Shown: positions 39,304 through 53,639 of the stretch, one piece after another
Numbering within the stretch: the stretch's first letter is position 1
Layout of the letters: each line of letters begins with the position of its first letter
Assembly (NCBI RefSeq): GCF_949628215.1
Contig: NC_134281.1
Span: forward strand, 6,086,501 to 6,150,500
DNA length: 64,000 nucleotides
From: Phalacrocorax aristotelis
Taxonomy: Eukaryota; Chordata; Aves; Suliformes; Phalacrocoracidae
Direction: 5' to 3'
Position numbers and translations under genes: made by a program
The notes under the pieces: generated by a model
What the model was told of the DNA's origin: nothing
Databases searched by the model: none
The model's input: only the letters and a program-made list of their open reading frames with translations

Positions 39304-42300
39304 AGAAAACACAATGGAGCGGTAACTGGTGTTTGCACAAGCTTCCAGTCTTACCACACAACCTAGTTCTAATAAACAGCAGAAGTAAAGTCGTGCTTTT
39401 TATGTCCAAATACAATTTGCCAAGATATAACAGCAAACAAAGGGGGATGTATTTTTGTAGTAGAAGCCCTGCTAGGTAAATCCTTACAGGAGGGCTAACA
39501 GCTAAGGCTCAAGCTTGAGAACCCTCATCCATATAAAGATTGATGCTTCTATGCCTGTCCTTCATAAGGTTACACACGTATATATTTATCTATATATATT
39601 TATAAACAAAAACATGCTTATAAAAATGCATATACACATATAAAATGTCTTAATCCTACTTACTAAATATAAGTTTCTAACTCCTTAAAATTTGTGTGTG
39701 CTCACATATACACTCACATAGACTTTTTTAAGGAAAAAATTACTTTTTAAAAGAGGATTTCAGCCATCAGCAATCAATGGGATATGCACAACAGCAAAAG
39801 AGCACTAAAGCATCATCTTAGGGAAAAGCATTCAGACGAAACCTAGAAAGTCACAGGAACAAACTGCAAGGGGCTCTCTGAACTACTGTGAATGTTCAGC
39901 ATAGTTAGGAATAGTCAGTGTGTCTTCCAAAATATTTTACTTTAATGGGATAATTGTTTATAAAAGTTTCTTATTCCTCCCCATGCAGCTTTAAAAGAAA
40001 AAAAAACCCAAAGAGACAAAAACCAACAAAAAAACTTGGTTTGAGCAACGAGACCTATTAATTAAGAGTGCAAACCTTGACCAAAAAGATCACTTCAAGC
40101 TTCATGTTTTACTCTCTCCCCACCACAATTCCCACCTGCCGACGGCCCCACAGAGCACGGGAGCGACACCAGGGGTGCTGCCAGCTCTGCCTGCTCTCCA
40201 AGGCCAATCCTTCCCCCCTTCCTGCCCCCCAAGGGCTGCTCCCCCAGCTGGGGGAGCAGAGCAGGGCCAGGATGCAGTCCTGGTTTGTGTGCAGCCTCAG
40301 CAAACAGCCTCAACCTCTCCCCAGGCTTTCTGCTCTCCAGGCTTCTGGTCCTTCGGTTTTACCACACCATTTTTTAATTGTGTCTTTAAAAATGGTCATT
40401 TTCTTTAAACTACCAAGCCCAGTTCTTGGCTCTGCTCTGGCTGTGTTTGACTACACTAAGGGCTTCCTGGTTACAATGAAAAGACCTCACCCCTAGCCCA
40501 GCTTTAAAACATCATCTATGGGGATGGGTAAATCAAGGCAATCCACAACCTCCCTGGGACCCGGTGCCATCCCAACACACCCCTCCAGAATCCACAGAAG
40601 CAGAGATGGCCCATCGGAACCTCTCAAATACCAGCCATGGTTGTGGCCCTGCTCTCAACATATCACAGATTATTGTAGATTTTGGCCAATTTTTGAGGGA
40701 AATCTGCTAGTTTTAGGTTTTTTTTACAGGTCCGATGCTGGGTGCATCCCTCTCTACTGACTCACAGGGGATGGTGGTTATTTTCTTTTTTTTCTTTTCA
40801 CAGAAAACTCTAAGTAGCAGACAAAGCTACTGTCAAAAGAATGTTTTTACAGCGGTGGAAATAATCAGTGCAAGGCTAGTTTTTAAAACCTACTCCTAAA
40901 GCGCTTGGAACATTAAACAATTATTTATGAACACTTGAAACATTAGCTGTTCCACTTGAACCCATTGGCAGGGCTTTAATAACAGCCCAAGCAATGCTCT
41001 GGAAGCAACACCGAGGACTCTCGCTAGTCACAAACCCTTTATTTCATTTTTAAAGCCGCTGTTGCTCTGCACCAAAATTAAAAGGTTTATCACTATGATT
41101 AAAACAAAATTCATCACCGGCATGAGCATCTATTCCCTTCAATGCTCCACTGAGACATTCTCTTCACTTTTTGACTGTTTGGCAGCCTTTGCTTTCCTCT
41201 GCTTCTTAAAACAAGTTATTCCTGCAGAAAGCTTGACTGGGGCACTGCCTGCCCTCTCTCCCAGGATTCGGGTGGATTTTCACATCAAGGAAGCCAATTG
41301 ACACCAGGTTAAATAGATTTCCTAATCAGGACTGCAAACTCTTTGATAATGCAAGTACTCAAAACTTGTGCTATTTATTAAAAATAACAATAATCTCTCT
41401 GGTAAGAGAGGGAAAGGGGAATTCAATGACAGAGATTGCTCAATGACAGGGAAGACCACATATATGAGATTTGCAGGCTTTTTTTTTTATTTTCCTGCAG
41501 CCCACCTTTCCCAGGGAACCAAAAGGGTTCAACCTTTTTTGTTTATTTTTGCTTATTAACATCAAGATGTTCCAACCCAAAACAGAATCCCATTACAAGG
41601 GGTACAGCACCGGCATGCAGCCTTGTCCCCAGAACGGTACGATTGGAGAGAAAGGAAAGGAAGAGACTTGCCCATTTTGCAGTGACGAAAGTGTTGTACG
41701 GAGAGGCCGAGACCCAGGTTCGGAGGTAGGTGCCTTTCCCCTGGAAGGGAAACCCACTCCTTCAGGAATCTACCTGTGCTCCTGTTCTCATACTTCCAAG
41801 CAAAACACAACCCAAAATCCAGCCCTTTCAGTATCCAGCAGCCTAATCCTCCCCTATGCAAAGACCTGAGGAGGGAAATGTTTCACAATCCCCTTTTAAA
41901 TTTAAACACATTTTTAGTTACACAGTTTTTGTCCAGGGTGTTAGACAGCTCTGACCCTGATCCTGGCTTGGGAGGACACAAGCCTACATCGCTCAGCTAT
42001 AGCCAGCTACCAAGCAGGGCTCATCTGCCATTCTTCATCTTGTGCTTATGATCTTGCTCACATTTAGGTTTCTTTTTTTTTGCACACAAAGGGACGGAGG
42101 CAGGCAGAGGGCAGAAAGGTGTTCCCCACCTTGACAGTACGTGCTGTTGGCCCCGCGGTTAGGGAGTCAAGCAGTGACCACTTGATCACGTATGCTAAAA
42201 CCAAGGCTAACAAAAAAGGCCAGATTCTACTGGGTCTAAGGAAAAGCAGGCAGCATGGTGTTAAGAAATAACTGAGGCAGAAAAAGCAGCATAAAGAGTC

Positions 42301-45280
42301 TGAAAGACATGAATGCCTGGGGAAATGCAGATTTTGGGGAATCTGTGAGTAAACAGGCATATGACTGACTGAGCCAAAATATATACAGGATTTCACAATA
42401 TTTAAATCATGTATCTTTGTGTTCTTAAAAATAAATTAAAACTATACCAAGGCTTACACACGGGGAACTGACGCATGCTGGGTGCTACTCGACCTGCAGC
42501 CAACGGCCTCATCCTGCAGCCTCCACGTAGGCAGACCTGTGAGCCTGCACACAACCCCCACGAACCTTAACCGCTGACACCAGTGGGAGCAAAGGCAAGC
42601 CAGTGGTGAGTGGTTTAGAACTCCCACATGAAGAGCCCTAACAGTCTTTGAGAATCACACAACAGAATGTGCGTTATCTGTCGTGGACCCCGTGCCCTCT
42701 TTTTAAGATGGCTGTTAACTTGCAAAAGTTTCTGTGGCAAAGAAGCAGAAAAACGATTTGATCATATTCGGTGATATTGCTAAGAGCAACAGGGAAAGAC
42801 ATTTGAAAAAGTGGCTTACAGTCATTTATATACCTCTTTCCACATGTTAACCATTTTTACTTTCAATAACCATGCATCAGTGCTCTTGCTGCATTACCTT
42901 ATAACTCCTTTTCTTCTTTATGGTCCTTTGTGGACACATTTTCATCTGCTTAAATCTCTGCATATCTGCTAGGGAAAAAATGTGAGACATACACACAGGT
43001 ACTCTGTCCTAAGTTATAAATATATTAGGGACATACAAATGTCATCACAACCCTCAAATGTAGCTTCACTGGCTCCTGCTACAGAGACACACTGTGACTT
43101 GCCAGAAGTGCACCAGCCAGAATCTGGGAAGGTTTCTAGGACTGGTGCTCCTCCCTCATCCAGGTAATTTGTTACTCAGAGTGTGATGATCTTATTAAAA
43201 GAGCTATTCTTTCCTTTATGACTGTTTGCTGCTTTGCTAGTTTTCCCTAAAGAGATGTAAAGCCCACTTTGCTCGTATTGACAAAGTGAGAGAGAGTAAT
43301 TATCTTGTTGCAACTCTGGAGTTGAAACCCTGGACTTACAAGGCTGCCAACAACTGCGTAAAGCAACTTCTGAAAATTTACCAGAATAAGTTTGGCCACT
43401 TAGATCGGGGGCAACATTCTCATAAACCATTAATTTGCAAACAAAAGACAGGCAGCTACTGGTGTGTCCTCTCCCTTCCTAGTTTAGGTCTGTTCACTCC
43501 TCCTCTGTCATCTCCTGGAGGTGCTGGCCCCAACCCATCTTGCTCCTCCCTGACATGGTTATATAAAATAACGGAACTCTCTGCAAAAACTCTCGGGCTC
43601 GGAGTCAGCTGCCATTATTCTTGCTGACTTGGAAGAGATTTGAATCCTTCCTGCATGACATTTTCAGAAAGATGTTGGCCCTTCTCTAGGCACCTGTGAT
43701 TACCATGTGCTCAGGAGGGCTCAGCCTCTGGAAAGGTGTGCGGGAGTCTGGCTGTAACTGCCACACCTGGTGATGCTGGCCTTGACTCTTGTACAAATCC
43801 CTAACGCACCTTTAGACATGGAAAAGAAAAAACTGTTAAATCTGAAATAGGTTCAGATTGAGAATGCATCTTACAGCTCATGTAGGACTCTCCTCAGGTG
43901 CCTCTGAGATTCCTGGCACAGAGTACTTCTGAGTTTAAAGATACTCCTTTTAGCATGGCAAACAGCACGCACGCTCCATTTTCATGGTATCTCTCTGTGG
44001 TGGTATTAGTCACGTGCTGTCACACTGGGTTGAAATGTTGCTTCAAATTTCAGCAAGATTTTAGGGAAATACACTGCAACAAAGGCCTGGATTTTTATCG
44101 TTTCTTGTATCCTTTCTGATGCAATTCTTGCAAGCAGATGAAGCCGGAAAATCCTTGCACCTACAAGCAGTCCGGAAAGGAAAGCTGAGATTTCTGCAGA
44201 TGTGGTTGAAAGCTTTGTTAAAGTAACTAAACAGCAGCCAGAGCTTCCTTCTGTCTACTCGTATTGTGCATCCTTAATGACTGCCTTCAGTAGAAGATTC
44301 TCCTAAACGGATGGACTAAAGATGCGTACGAGTGGCTGTGCAGCAAACAGCTTTATCAATTATTTCATTTGCAGTCCAGAAGTACCAAAGGGCTTCCCAA
44401 TTCAAAATGTTAGCACACAATCTTAGGCCCAGGAACTTACCAGTTAGAACTGAAAAGTCAGGGGACGGGGGGGAGAAATGAATGAGATGCTTAGGGTGAA
44501 GATGTATAGAATAAATTAAAATTAATCTCTCATGTTTCAGGATGCTGAGCTCTAGCTATGGTTCATATCTCTTTCCCAGTTATTGATCAAGTTGTAACTT
44601 ACTAGCTCTTTATGAAGGAGACAAGTATCATATTACTATGTACGTTTGAGAAATCAAAATATCACCAGCATATGAAGTAGTTGGATTTCCAGTTATGAAA
44701 CACGCGTTTGACTCTTAAGAATGCTGGAGGCTGAATAAAGGTTAAAAACTCAGAAATAATATTGTTCCTGCAACTTTTGCAAAAATCTTTGAGAGATGAA
44801 TTTAGCAATATGTGGCTTTTAATGGTGTTACATTAAACAGCAGGATTTCCATATGGCGTGAATCTGCTGAATTGTATCGAAGATGGGGATTTTGTTCCAA
44901 ATTTCTATGGCATTCTGTGATTGTGTCATTAGATACCCGCAAGCCTTTGCTACAATGAAGAGTATAGAATGTGCCAAGTAAAACAATCTTGAGTGTGCCT
45001 TCCAAGGGAAAATACTGAGACTAACGTTTAAAATTTCCTAGCCCCATTTTCTTTGAAATGCAGGGAGTTCTTTTTGTTAGAAAAGGGTTAAATGGAAATG
45101 TGTCATTTTCATAATAATAATGTGTTTTATATTGAAATTTGTTCCTCGTGTCTTCTCTTTTCAGTATAAGTGTTGGTGTGTATGAGTGATATGAGGATAA
45201 GTTTGTGAGGGCAATTACCCATTATTGTTGAGTAGCTGAGTAGTCCCCTGAGCAAACTCATGCATAATTTGTTTGTTCAT
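39304..45280. other. No gene recognised
   Basis: Unique sequence. The longest frame of the window (142 codons, 40068-40496 on plus) lies over a C-rich stretch at 40125-40330, is Pro/Ser/Leu-rich and has competing open frames on both strands, so composition explains it. Confidence 0.55.
39579..39606. repeat. TA-rich tract
   Basis: Alternating TA with interruptions by TTTATC and TTTAT. Confidence 0.8.
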
Positions 45281-45312
45281 AAGATACTGTAGAGCTGAGG
45301 CTGCAGTATCTT
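45281..45312. repeat. 12-bp stem with 8-base loop
   Basis: AAGATACTGTAG (45281-45292) and CTGCAGTATCTT (45301-45312) pair at 11 of 12 positions, around the loop AGCTGAGG; the odd position is a wobble-type pair on one strand. The flanks do not extend the stem, so it is shorter than a usual microRNA precursor. Confidence 0.8.
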
Positions 45313-48300
45313 CTGTGCCCCAGCTTATGGGAAAATGGAAGCTTTTCCCCACTACTCTGCATTTCTTACCCTATTGTTTGAACTCTGATCATCCTTCTTG
45401 CCCCTCTATTATGGGCACCTTCGCTGAATAGGAATCGCATATCAAGTGGGTTAAGGTCAGAAATACATCATACAAAAGGGGAAACAGTAAATTCCTTTTA
45501 CAAGATTCATTATGATAATCATGTCCAAATACATTATTAGAAGCATTAAAGAAATCCTTTTCTAATTTATTTTTGTGCCTCTACTATCTGCATATCCTTG
45601 TTATCTAAGAGAAACAGCGTGGTCTGCAAAGTTGAGGTTACAAACGTGCATTGGTCTTGGGATAGACAGGACTGGCTTGAGATACAACTTCAGTGTTAAA
45701 TAATTTTCGACTTTTTAACAAACTCTAATCTTTCCTTACATGGTTTTCTCCCCTTACACCACTCTCTTCCCTTATCTGTAAGAGGACTTGCCCTTTTCCT
45801 CAGGTAGCAGCATCCCTATTACCTCTTTCCTTTACACACACTAGAGCAGTGATTTCTTGCTTTACTGATCAGCTCCTCTGTAGCTTCACCTGGGAGAAGC
45901 CCCACAATTTAACTGTTGCTGCCCTTCTCCTCTAGAGCTGCATGCATTTAACATCATGCTGTATGGGCAATGTATTTTGTTATTAAAATTACTGTAATTG
46001 GAAGGTGAGAGTTTCAGAATGATTCATGTGCACTCAGACAACTGTATGCCTTGATTTGTAAGGGTTTTCCTCCCACCTTTTTTGTTTTTAAGCCAAGGCA
46101 GTTCAGTGCTATACCACAAGGAGGGAGGCAGGCTGATAAACAAGATATCTGTATCAGGAGATTCAGGTACCTGTAACAAGACATCACTTTCTTACATGAC
46201 TTAATATTTACTATTAGCTAGAAAACACTTATTTTTGCACAGGGGATCACAAATTTTTTATCAGTAGTAGCTCAAAAGTTGGAGGCAGCACCAGAAGCAG
46301 TAACAGGGACATATCAAACTGTGTGCCTATTTGGTACGGCTGGCATGCCATATTTTGGAAACTTTTGGTTTAGAATACATTTAAAGGGTTTCTACCAATA
46401 CTGTTAGGAGATTACATATAAGAAATATACCTATAATTCTTTGAGCACATGGCAATATTTCTGTAACTGATTTTGGGTAAAATTTTCACAAGAGATGAGC
46501 TTTACAAAACCTGCAGAAAAGCTAACCCTAGTTTTATCCTTCCACAGGAGCAGTACGAGGCCAACACAGAACATCAGACAATCCCAACGCTACCATTTTT
46601 GTATTTGGATAAAGCATTTTCATCTGGAATTAATTATATTTGTGTTCCACCTGTACTTAGCACATTTTTACCATGACAAACTGCTTCTTTCTGAAAGTAA
46701 TGATACAAATAGAGGATGAAGCATTAATTGGTACCCAGATGTCAAAATTATATATTTTTAATTTTTTAATAAGACAACTGTTTGGGGAAAATCCCTATTT
46801 CTTCTTTACATATTTTCCACCTATTCTCTCCTGTTGGTAAAGCAGGTAAGAGTTTAGTTAAAGCATGATCATAGGATATCTCTAACATAATTTGCATCAA
46901 GTCTTAATGCTTCAGTTTTAAAGAAAAGCTAGATCAACACGAGCATCTGTCCCTATGTAGCTCTCCTTGGGGAACTCCAGCATAAGACATTTGTCAAAGC
47001 AGCCTCCAAACTCTCTCATACCTGAACAGAATGACCTGAACATTCAAAAACATAGCTCCATATGAGAAAGAAAGAAAAAAACTCCAAACCAAAGTGCCTG
47101 AATTCAGTTACCAGCCTCTGCCTGGGACTTGTGGAGATAGGCTAAGTATCTTCATTCTGGCTCCACAGAAATGAAATCCTCCAAGAAGCTCCAGCATAAG
47201 ACACTCGGACTAGCTTTTGCCTGATGGAGTTTCAGAATAAACACATTAGGGTTCCAGGCTGATTTAAATGGCAAAGCCAATTATTAATTTTGGTGCAAAC
47301 TTTAGATGAGCCCTCCAAGACTTTATGACACCTTCCTTCACACGTGGAACTCTGCCACCAGTGCTTTTATCTCCTCTTTTGCTCTGGCTGATGTTATTAG
47401 TATGAGAAATGTTGTTTGGACGGAAAGAGGAAATGGAGATATAGGTAATTTTTTTAAAGGTGAGGCCATTAATCCTGTCAGAGGAATATTTGGATCTAAG
47501 GAATTAGGTACTTTCAAGCTGATAGCTGTCAGTTATAGATGAGCCTGGACACACAGTCTCCAAAGCCAGTGCCATCACCACAATGCCCTCAGATGCGAGG
47601 TGAAGGCACAGTCTTTATGGAAAAGATAAAAAAATATCTTGGCAATACACGGCACACCCAGTACTGGTGTAAGAGCAGCCTACACTGGAGAAGACTCTTT
47701 GACCACCATAAAAAGGGAGGGAACTGGTTAAGAAAATAACAGATTTTTAGAACTTGATATATTTGAAGAAAGGTGCCAGTAGCAGTATGATCTCCTGGGG
47801 TCAGGGCAGCCTGTCTGTGGCCCAAGAGGAACTGGGCTGCTTGTAAAGAACTGCCTCTCTTTGAGGTCTACTTCACCAGCTGATGATGAGCTGCCAATAT
47901 CAAATGTAAACCTAGCTATGGGTGAGCAAATATTCATAAAATGTTTTGGTTACTTATAATAAGGCAACTTGTGCCAAAAACTAAGAGATCCATTGAGATC
48001 ATGAGCAGGGAACAGGGAAGTGGTGGGACAAGCAGGCCTTGAACTGAGAATTAAATACTAAGCAAAAGACATTTTTGCTAATCATCCTCTGGTGACCCTA
48101 AAAATGACATGTTCTTCAAAAGAGAGTGAGTCTGAAAGAGCTGTGCTGCATTTTGCTTCTCCTGTGCCCGTGGCTCTCTAGTACTTTGTATTACTTGCAA
48201 TAGCCAAAATTTAGTGGCAGTAAGAACAAGCCCTGAGGTGCATGAGACTTCCCCTGCTTCTGTTCACTGTCCTGTCATCTTTTCTTCTCACTCTCACACA

Positions 48301-51300
48301 GCTTTAAACAAATAAAATGCCCAACAGCCTGAAAACAGATTTGGTAGTAATAATAGTCCTGGGGTCTCCATAGATTCCTCCCCTCCCCAGCTAGATCACA
48401 ACATATGATCACTGTCTCTTTTATAAGTAGCAAAAATACAAGCATTTATCCAGACCACCCACCACGCAAATGGCAGAACAATGAAATGACCCTGTATTTT
48501 CAAAGTCCTTAGCTGGTAGTTGGTCCTTGCAATACCACATCTTAACTCTAAATCATTGTTAGTTACTTGAACTTTTAGCAGATTTTTGTATATTAGTGTA
48601 TCGTTATCACCATGAATCCCAAAGCGTGAAAGGAACATGCTCCAAAGGCTGTACCACGAAGACTTGCTACTGGGGAAGAGAAAAATATTTAGATCAGATA
48701 ACACAAAGTCATATCTAGAAACTAGACATTTCTGTGCTATGACTACGTGGGCTAAACAGCAACAGGAACACCCTGATGCCTAAGATACTATATCTGAAAA
48801 ACTTGTAAGTAGTTCTTGATGTCCAAGACAGTTCTGTTCCTCAGCAAGAACTCATAAGAGCTGAGAGGACACTGGGGAATCACTTGGAAAATATGACTTG
48901 CAGTTAAGCCCTTGATCAATCAGTGTAGTGAAAGGAGCAGTATCACTCTTCGGAAGTTAATTAGACACTAAGAGTAATACTCTAGAAAGCTTTGAGAGCA
49001 GATTGTGTAAAGACAGCTCCCCATATAAATCATTACTATACCTCAACTCAGAATTTCCATTAATTATTAAAGCTTTCTAGGCAAGCTAAGCAGATATTCT
49101 AAGATGCATATTTCAGAAATTTCCACATGTTAAAAATTAAGTACTGTCGAACAAGCTGGGCCAGGCAACAAGAGCCTTTGGAGGCCCCCATCACAATGTA
49201 CTCGCGTCACTCATCATCATCTCCAACGGCTGCGTCAGGCTCCCTGCTGACGCACAGCGCAGCCCCAGGGCCGGCCACCTCCCTCCGTGTACATCACCTC
49301 CCTGTCCAGCTGATGAGTTTGGGTTTCTTTTCCACGTGTTTGGGACAGACCTGGAGATACAGGTGTATCTGAGGGTGTTCTTCTGCATTCTTCAGTGTAC
49401 TTTGTGTCAGCAGTGTTTTAGATCATGACACAAACCACAGGAAACAGGGGTGTGAGATAAAGGATTGGGCACAGGGAGGCTACAGAAAGTAGTTTCTGTG
49501 AAAAACTGAGGCATGCCTCAATGACAGGAATGAGGCTCTTCCCCTCATACAAGTTTGCCTATGACGTTTTCCTCGGTTTTGTGATCTGACGTGGAAAGAA
49601 ATGGATCTGGACCAAAGATGTAGCTTGAATGAAACCCCCTGGCATTCTCAGATGTCCAGAGGAGTCAGACATCACTGACCCTTGGCTTTGTTTTGGAGTT
49701 TAATTAGAAACAGAAGTCCGCTAAAGTGCTCTTGTTTGGGATGACTGCATTAAGCCCCTGCTTAGTCCAACTTCCCAATAAAGTACTGGGAGCAGGGGTC
49801 TTGTTGCTGTTTTTAATTAGATTATTTTCAGTATTTTCAGCTAAAACTAAAAAGTACAGCTTAAAATATTCTGAAATAGATCTACATCAAACAAAGGTAG
49901 ATATTTTTCATATTCCTGCAGTAAAACAAAAGAACTAAATCAAGGGATCTTATTTAGTCATTGCAAAAATGTGGGAAGATAATCCCCCCATTGTATTTTG
50001 TGGGCCATTTTTTTACAATAAAGAGAAGACTTAACTTAATTTGTAAAAAACATGCAGGCTTGTCCTTTTGTTGGACTAGACGAAACAGAGAAAGATCCTC
50101 AATGGAAACGTTCGGAGGAATTGGAGGGAATGGCAGACTTCAGATTTGCATGCAAAGCATTCAATGTGATGAAATGTACCCAAATAAAGTGTCTCAATTT
50201 TTGATTATTCAAATCAAGATACTGCAATATTTTTGGACACTCAAGACTTTGAGCTGTTTATTTATTCATTTTCTTTCTTTACTGCCTTTGTCCCCTGAGA
50301 ACCTAACAATAGAAATATAGCAACAGTGCAGACTATTTATCGGAGAAAACAAGCACTTAACAGGATTGCAAAATTCCAGGTTCTCAAGAAGAAAAAGCAA
50401 TAGACATTAAAACAAAAGCTGCTGATACTGTACTACATTTTAGTGTTACAGATAAGAGACATCTTTTCCTTTCAAGAAGACGACTAAGCATATTTGAATG
50501 AGTCTTCAACTGCTTTTCATCCAAACTGCACAGCAGAAGGAGACCTTTGCAAAAATACACAAATCCTATGTTTTTACCACTTAGGTAACATTTGAAAATA
50601 CAGTCACTGTTGGATTAGCTCAGAACTAATGACTGTTTAGGTAGAAAATCATTTGAGAAAAATAGAACAGCCACGGTGAGTGGTTTGAAACATTTTAGGC
50701 AATAACATCAACAGTAGTTTCAATTGCAGTTTTGGCACAGACAGATGGTGCTTTACAACTAAACCAAGATAAAGCACTGACCACTCCCCAAAAGTCGGTG
50801 GTTATCTGTCTGGTCAGAGAGATGCTGCTCAAGGTGAGAAACACAGCTAAAGAAATGGGTATGTGGGGCCATGGGCGGAGAGGCTGGGCTGCCCAGGTAA
50901 CCCTTGCGAGGGTGAGACAGCAGAGGGTGAAGTGTTGTCCCAAGAAGGCAGAGGGTCTCTGTGCTGAGACCTCACAGACGAGCAGTTCTCTTTAAAGGAT
51001 ATTTCACTCACATTTGACAGATTTTTCAAATGGCCACATACCTCCTGCTCCTTGCATTTTAAGCAAAGCCTGTGCAACGTTTGAAAAACGCTCTGAAACC
51101 CTATCCCTGGGCTTTCCACAGTAGGACAAGCTGCCTTGTGCAAATCTTTGGCTTAATCCAAGATATGGTCTGAACTAAAAATTAGTAGCTTCAACTATGA
51201 TCACCTAGTATGTTAATGAATGAGGGAATAGAAATAAGGTTGCCTGAGCAACCTCAGTTCTGGCATTGCTTAATAACAGAGTACTTGGCTAAGCAACCAG

Positions 51301-53303
51301 AATAATTTTCTTTTAATACCAAGTGGGTTTCTTGGACAGATCTAGAGAGCACGCTGCCTTCGCATGCTGCTAGGAGCAAGGATACAAACACACATATCTC
51401 ACTATCAAGTCTAGCTCAGCAGACTTGGAGGGGATCCTCGCAGATTAGGGGCTGAGGTTGCCCACAGGGCAAACCAGCACACCCAAAGCGCTGCCTGGGC
51501 TTGCACCAGGGCAAGTTGTTCCCCAGAATAGCTCCAAAGCACATTTTCACTCTGCTTTTGCCCTTCCCTGGTTTATCTCACCATGAGCCAACCAAACATC
51601 ATAGGGCATCAGAGCAGGCTTGGCCTACGAGAGGAGTTGAGACTCCAGGGCAAATTTTAGTCTCCTTTGTATCACTTGCATACTGTTAGGGCTAATGACA
51701 ATTTATTATCTATGTTCAGGTCTAGGGTTGATTGCAGATATAATTTTGCTTTATTCTCATCTGCATGCTTTCTATATATAGCACTACTATTTTTTTTCCT
51801 TCCCTTCCAGCAACTTCGACAAATTCTTTTCAAGCTCAGGATGGAAAGAAATGCTGTCTTCAAAACAGAACAGGCAAAAAAAGAGCCTGTTTCAAATAAA
51901 AATATTAATTTGATACTATTTCACCTGTGATACACCTTCCCCACCCTCCTCCAGCCTGTTACATATCTGAAAGAATTTGATGCTTAAAGATACAATGAAT
52001 ACATACAAATAACTTTAAACCCCGCGATTGTTTTTGAAGTATCATGCTACACTGAATCAGACAGTTCTCCTCTTTCATCTACACTCCAGAGAACTGCACT
52101 TTCTCCCTGAAATTCTATAGCATTTGAAAAGAAATGGTCCCTGTTTAGAGTGATAGCGCTCCAAACAGTTCTTGTGTTTTCCATTAATTTTCGGTTGTAT
52201 TGGTATTCTGTTCCAATTAGTCTCTGTTAATGCTTCAAAGCTCTATCTTATCAGCAGATAACATCAAAGATGAGAGCTTCCAGTTTTATTTTAAAGATAC
52301 AAAGGCATCATTTGTGAATAGCTGATCAAATAGAATAAATACTTTTTTGTTTTGGCTCCAAAAGGACCAGAAAACTACTTTCCTTTTTGAAGCTCAATTT
52401 CATTTAGGCATCGGCCTTATTTTCAGGGTGCTGAACTCCCAGAACTCACGTTGACTTCAGCTGCAGTTGTATGTGCTCAAGCAGGAAACGTTTCCTCTTC
52501 CACAAAACTTTGAGACTTCACATTTTTTCCTCATTTCCCTATTCCAAACCACAGACCTTTACAAAGCATTTCATAGAAGTATTAGCAAGAAAGATCCCAA
52601 GTAATTCCCATGACCACCAACCTACTGGTTCCTTTAGGATAAGTTCTTAATCTCATCTGTTAGAGCTGTTTCACTCCAGCTAGAAACAAACATAATCATT
52701 CAGAAGGAGCTTGACCCAAGTTTTCTTTTACCCCAGGGAGACCCTACCTGAGTTCAAAGTTGCTGTTTTCCCTCTACTGTTCCTTCTCTCTGGCCTGATA
52801 AGGATTTAAACACAGGCAAACAAACTTAGCAAAAGAACAAGAAACTCATTTCAGTAGTGGTTAGCTGAGAAATAGTAGTGCCGAGTTCAAGCAGCTACAA
52901 GTTCCCTTGACATCTTCCCGAAAAAAGGTAGAGGTCTAACTTTGTTTTTTTTTCTTGTAAGAGTGATTTAGACAAACCCCCTCCTTCTCAACTGTACTCA
53001 GCACCTCCAAGAAAGTGACCCCGTTTCAACCACTGTTGGGAAGCAGCTTGCTTAAAAGCACGAAGGGAAAACACTTAAGTCAGTTTTCTCTCTGTTCAAA
53101 AAGCACAGTGATTTCACTGACATCTTATCTGGGATAGTGCCGTTAAGGGAGACGCTGTCAAGCTTTGCCAGTCAACAAAGGAGTCCATAAGTGCTCAGAT
53201 TCCTCTTCATTAAAAAATACTTGCCACTGGCTTTTTTTACATATGATGGAAGACATAGCAAATCACTGTTGCACCTACGTGGCTTGCAAATAATATTAAA
53301 GAC
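45313..53303. other. No gene recognised
   Basis: Unique sequence. An open stretch near 50727-50834 on plus is followed by a GTGAGA donor but has only a poor acceptor, and the minus strand is open across it as well. No named repeat is seen. Confidence 0.55.
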
Positions 53304-53330
53304 ACTGGTATTGCTGACAGCAATACCAGT
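53304..53330. repeat. Perfect 13-bp inverted repeat with a one-base centre
   Basis: The arms ACTGGTATTGCTG (53304-53316) and CAGCAATACCAGT (53318-53330) are exact reverse complements around a single A. As DNA it could extrude a cruciform. In RNA the stem would need to open a few pairs to form a loop. It lies about 0.3 kb left of the large CR1 remnant. Confidence 0.95.
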
Positions 53331-53639
53331 ATGCACTTTGGACTTGCTGAAACCATGAGGGATTTTCCTCTATGGCCCCACATATGTACTTATGCACACA
53401 GATATGTCTTACTGATACTCAAGAAGATGCCCTTGTTTTCATCAAACCACGGAGAGCCAGAGATTAAAGGTATTAATGGATTCCTGCAAGGAACAAACAG
53501 TGGGGGCACACATGCCACCCAGGAAAGTACAGTTTGGGAAAGATAAAGCTTCATTTCTGACCTAATCCAAGCGCCTATATAGCAGAGGCAAGTGATATCT
53601 ACAGGACTCCTGCAAACGTCCACCAGGTCAACCACCACA

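Noticed and set aside
40068..40496. Longest open frame of the window, 142 codons on plus
   Set aside because: It lies on a C-rich stretch, other frames are open over the same bases on both strands, and there is no domain, splice support or biased codon use.
50695..50943. Region open on both strands with a donor at 50835
   Set aside because: The acceptor is weak, and openness on both strands points to composition and not coding.
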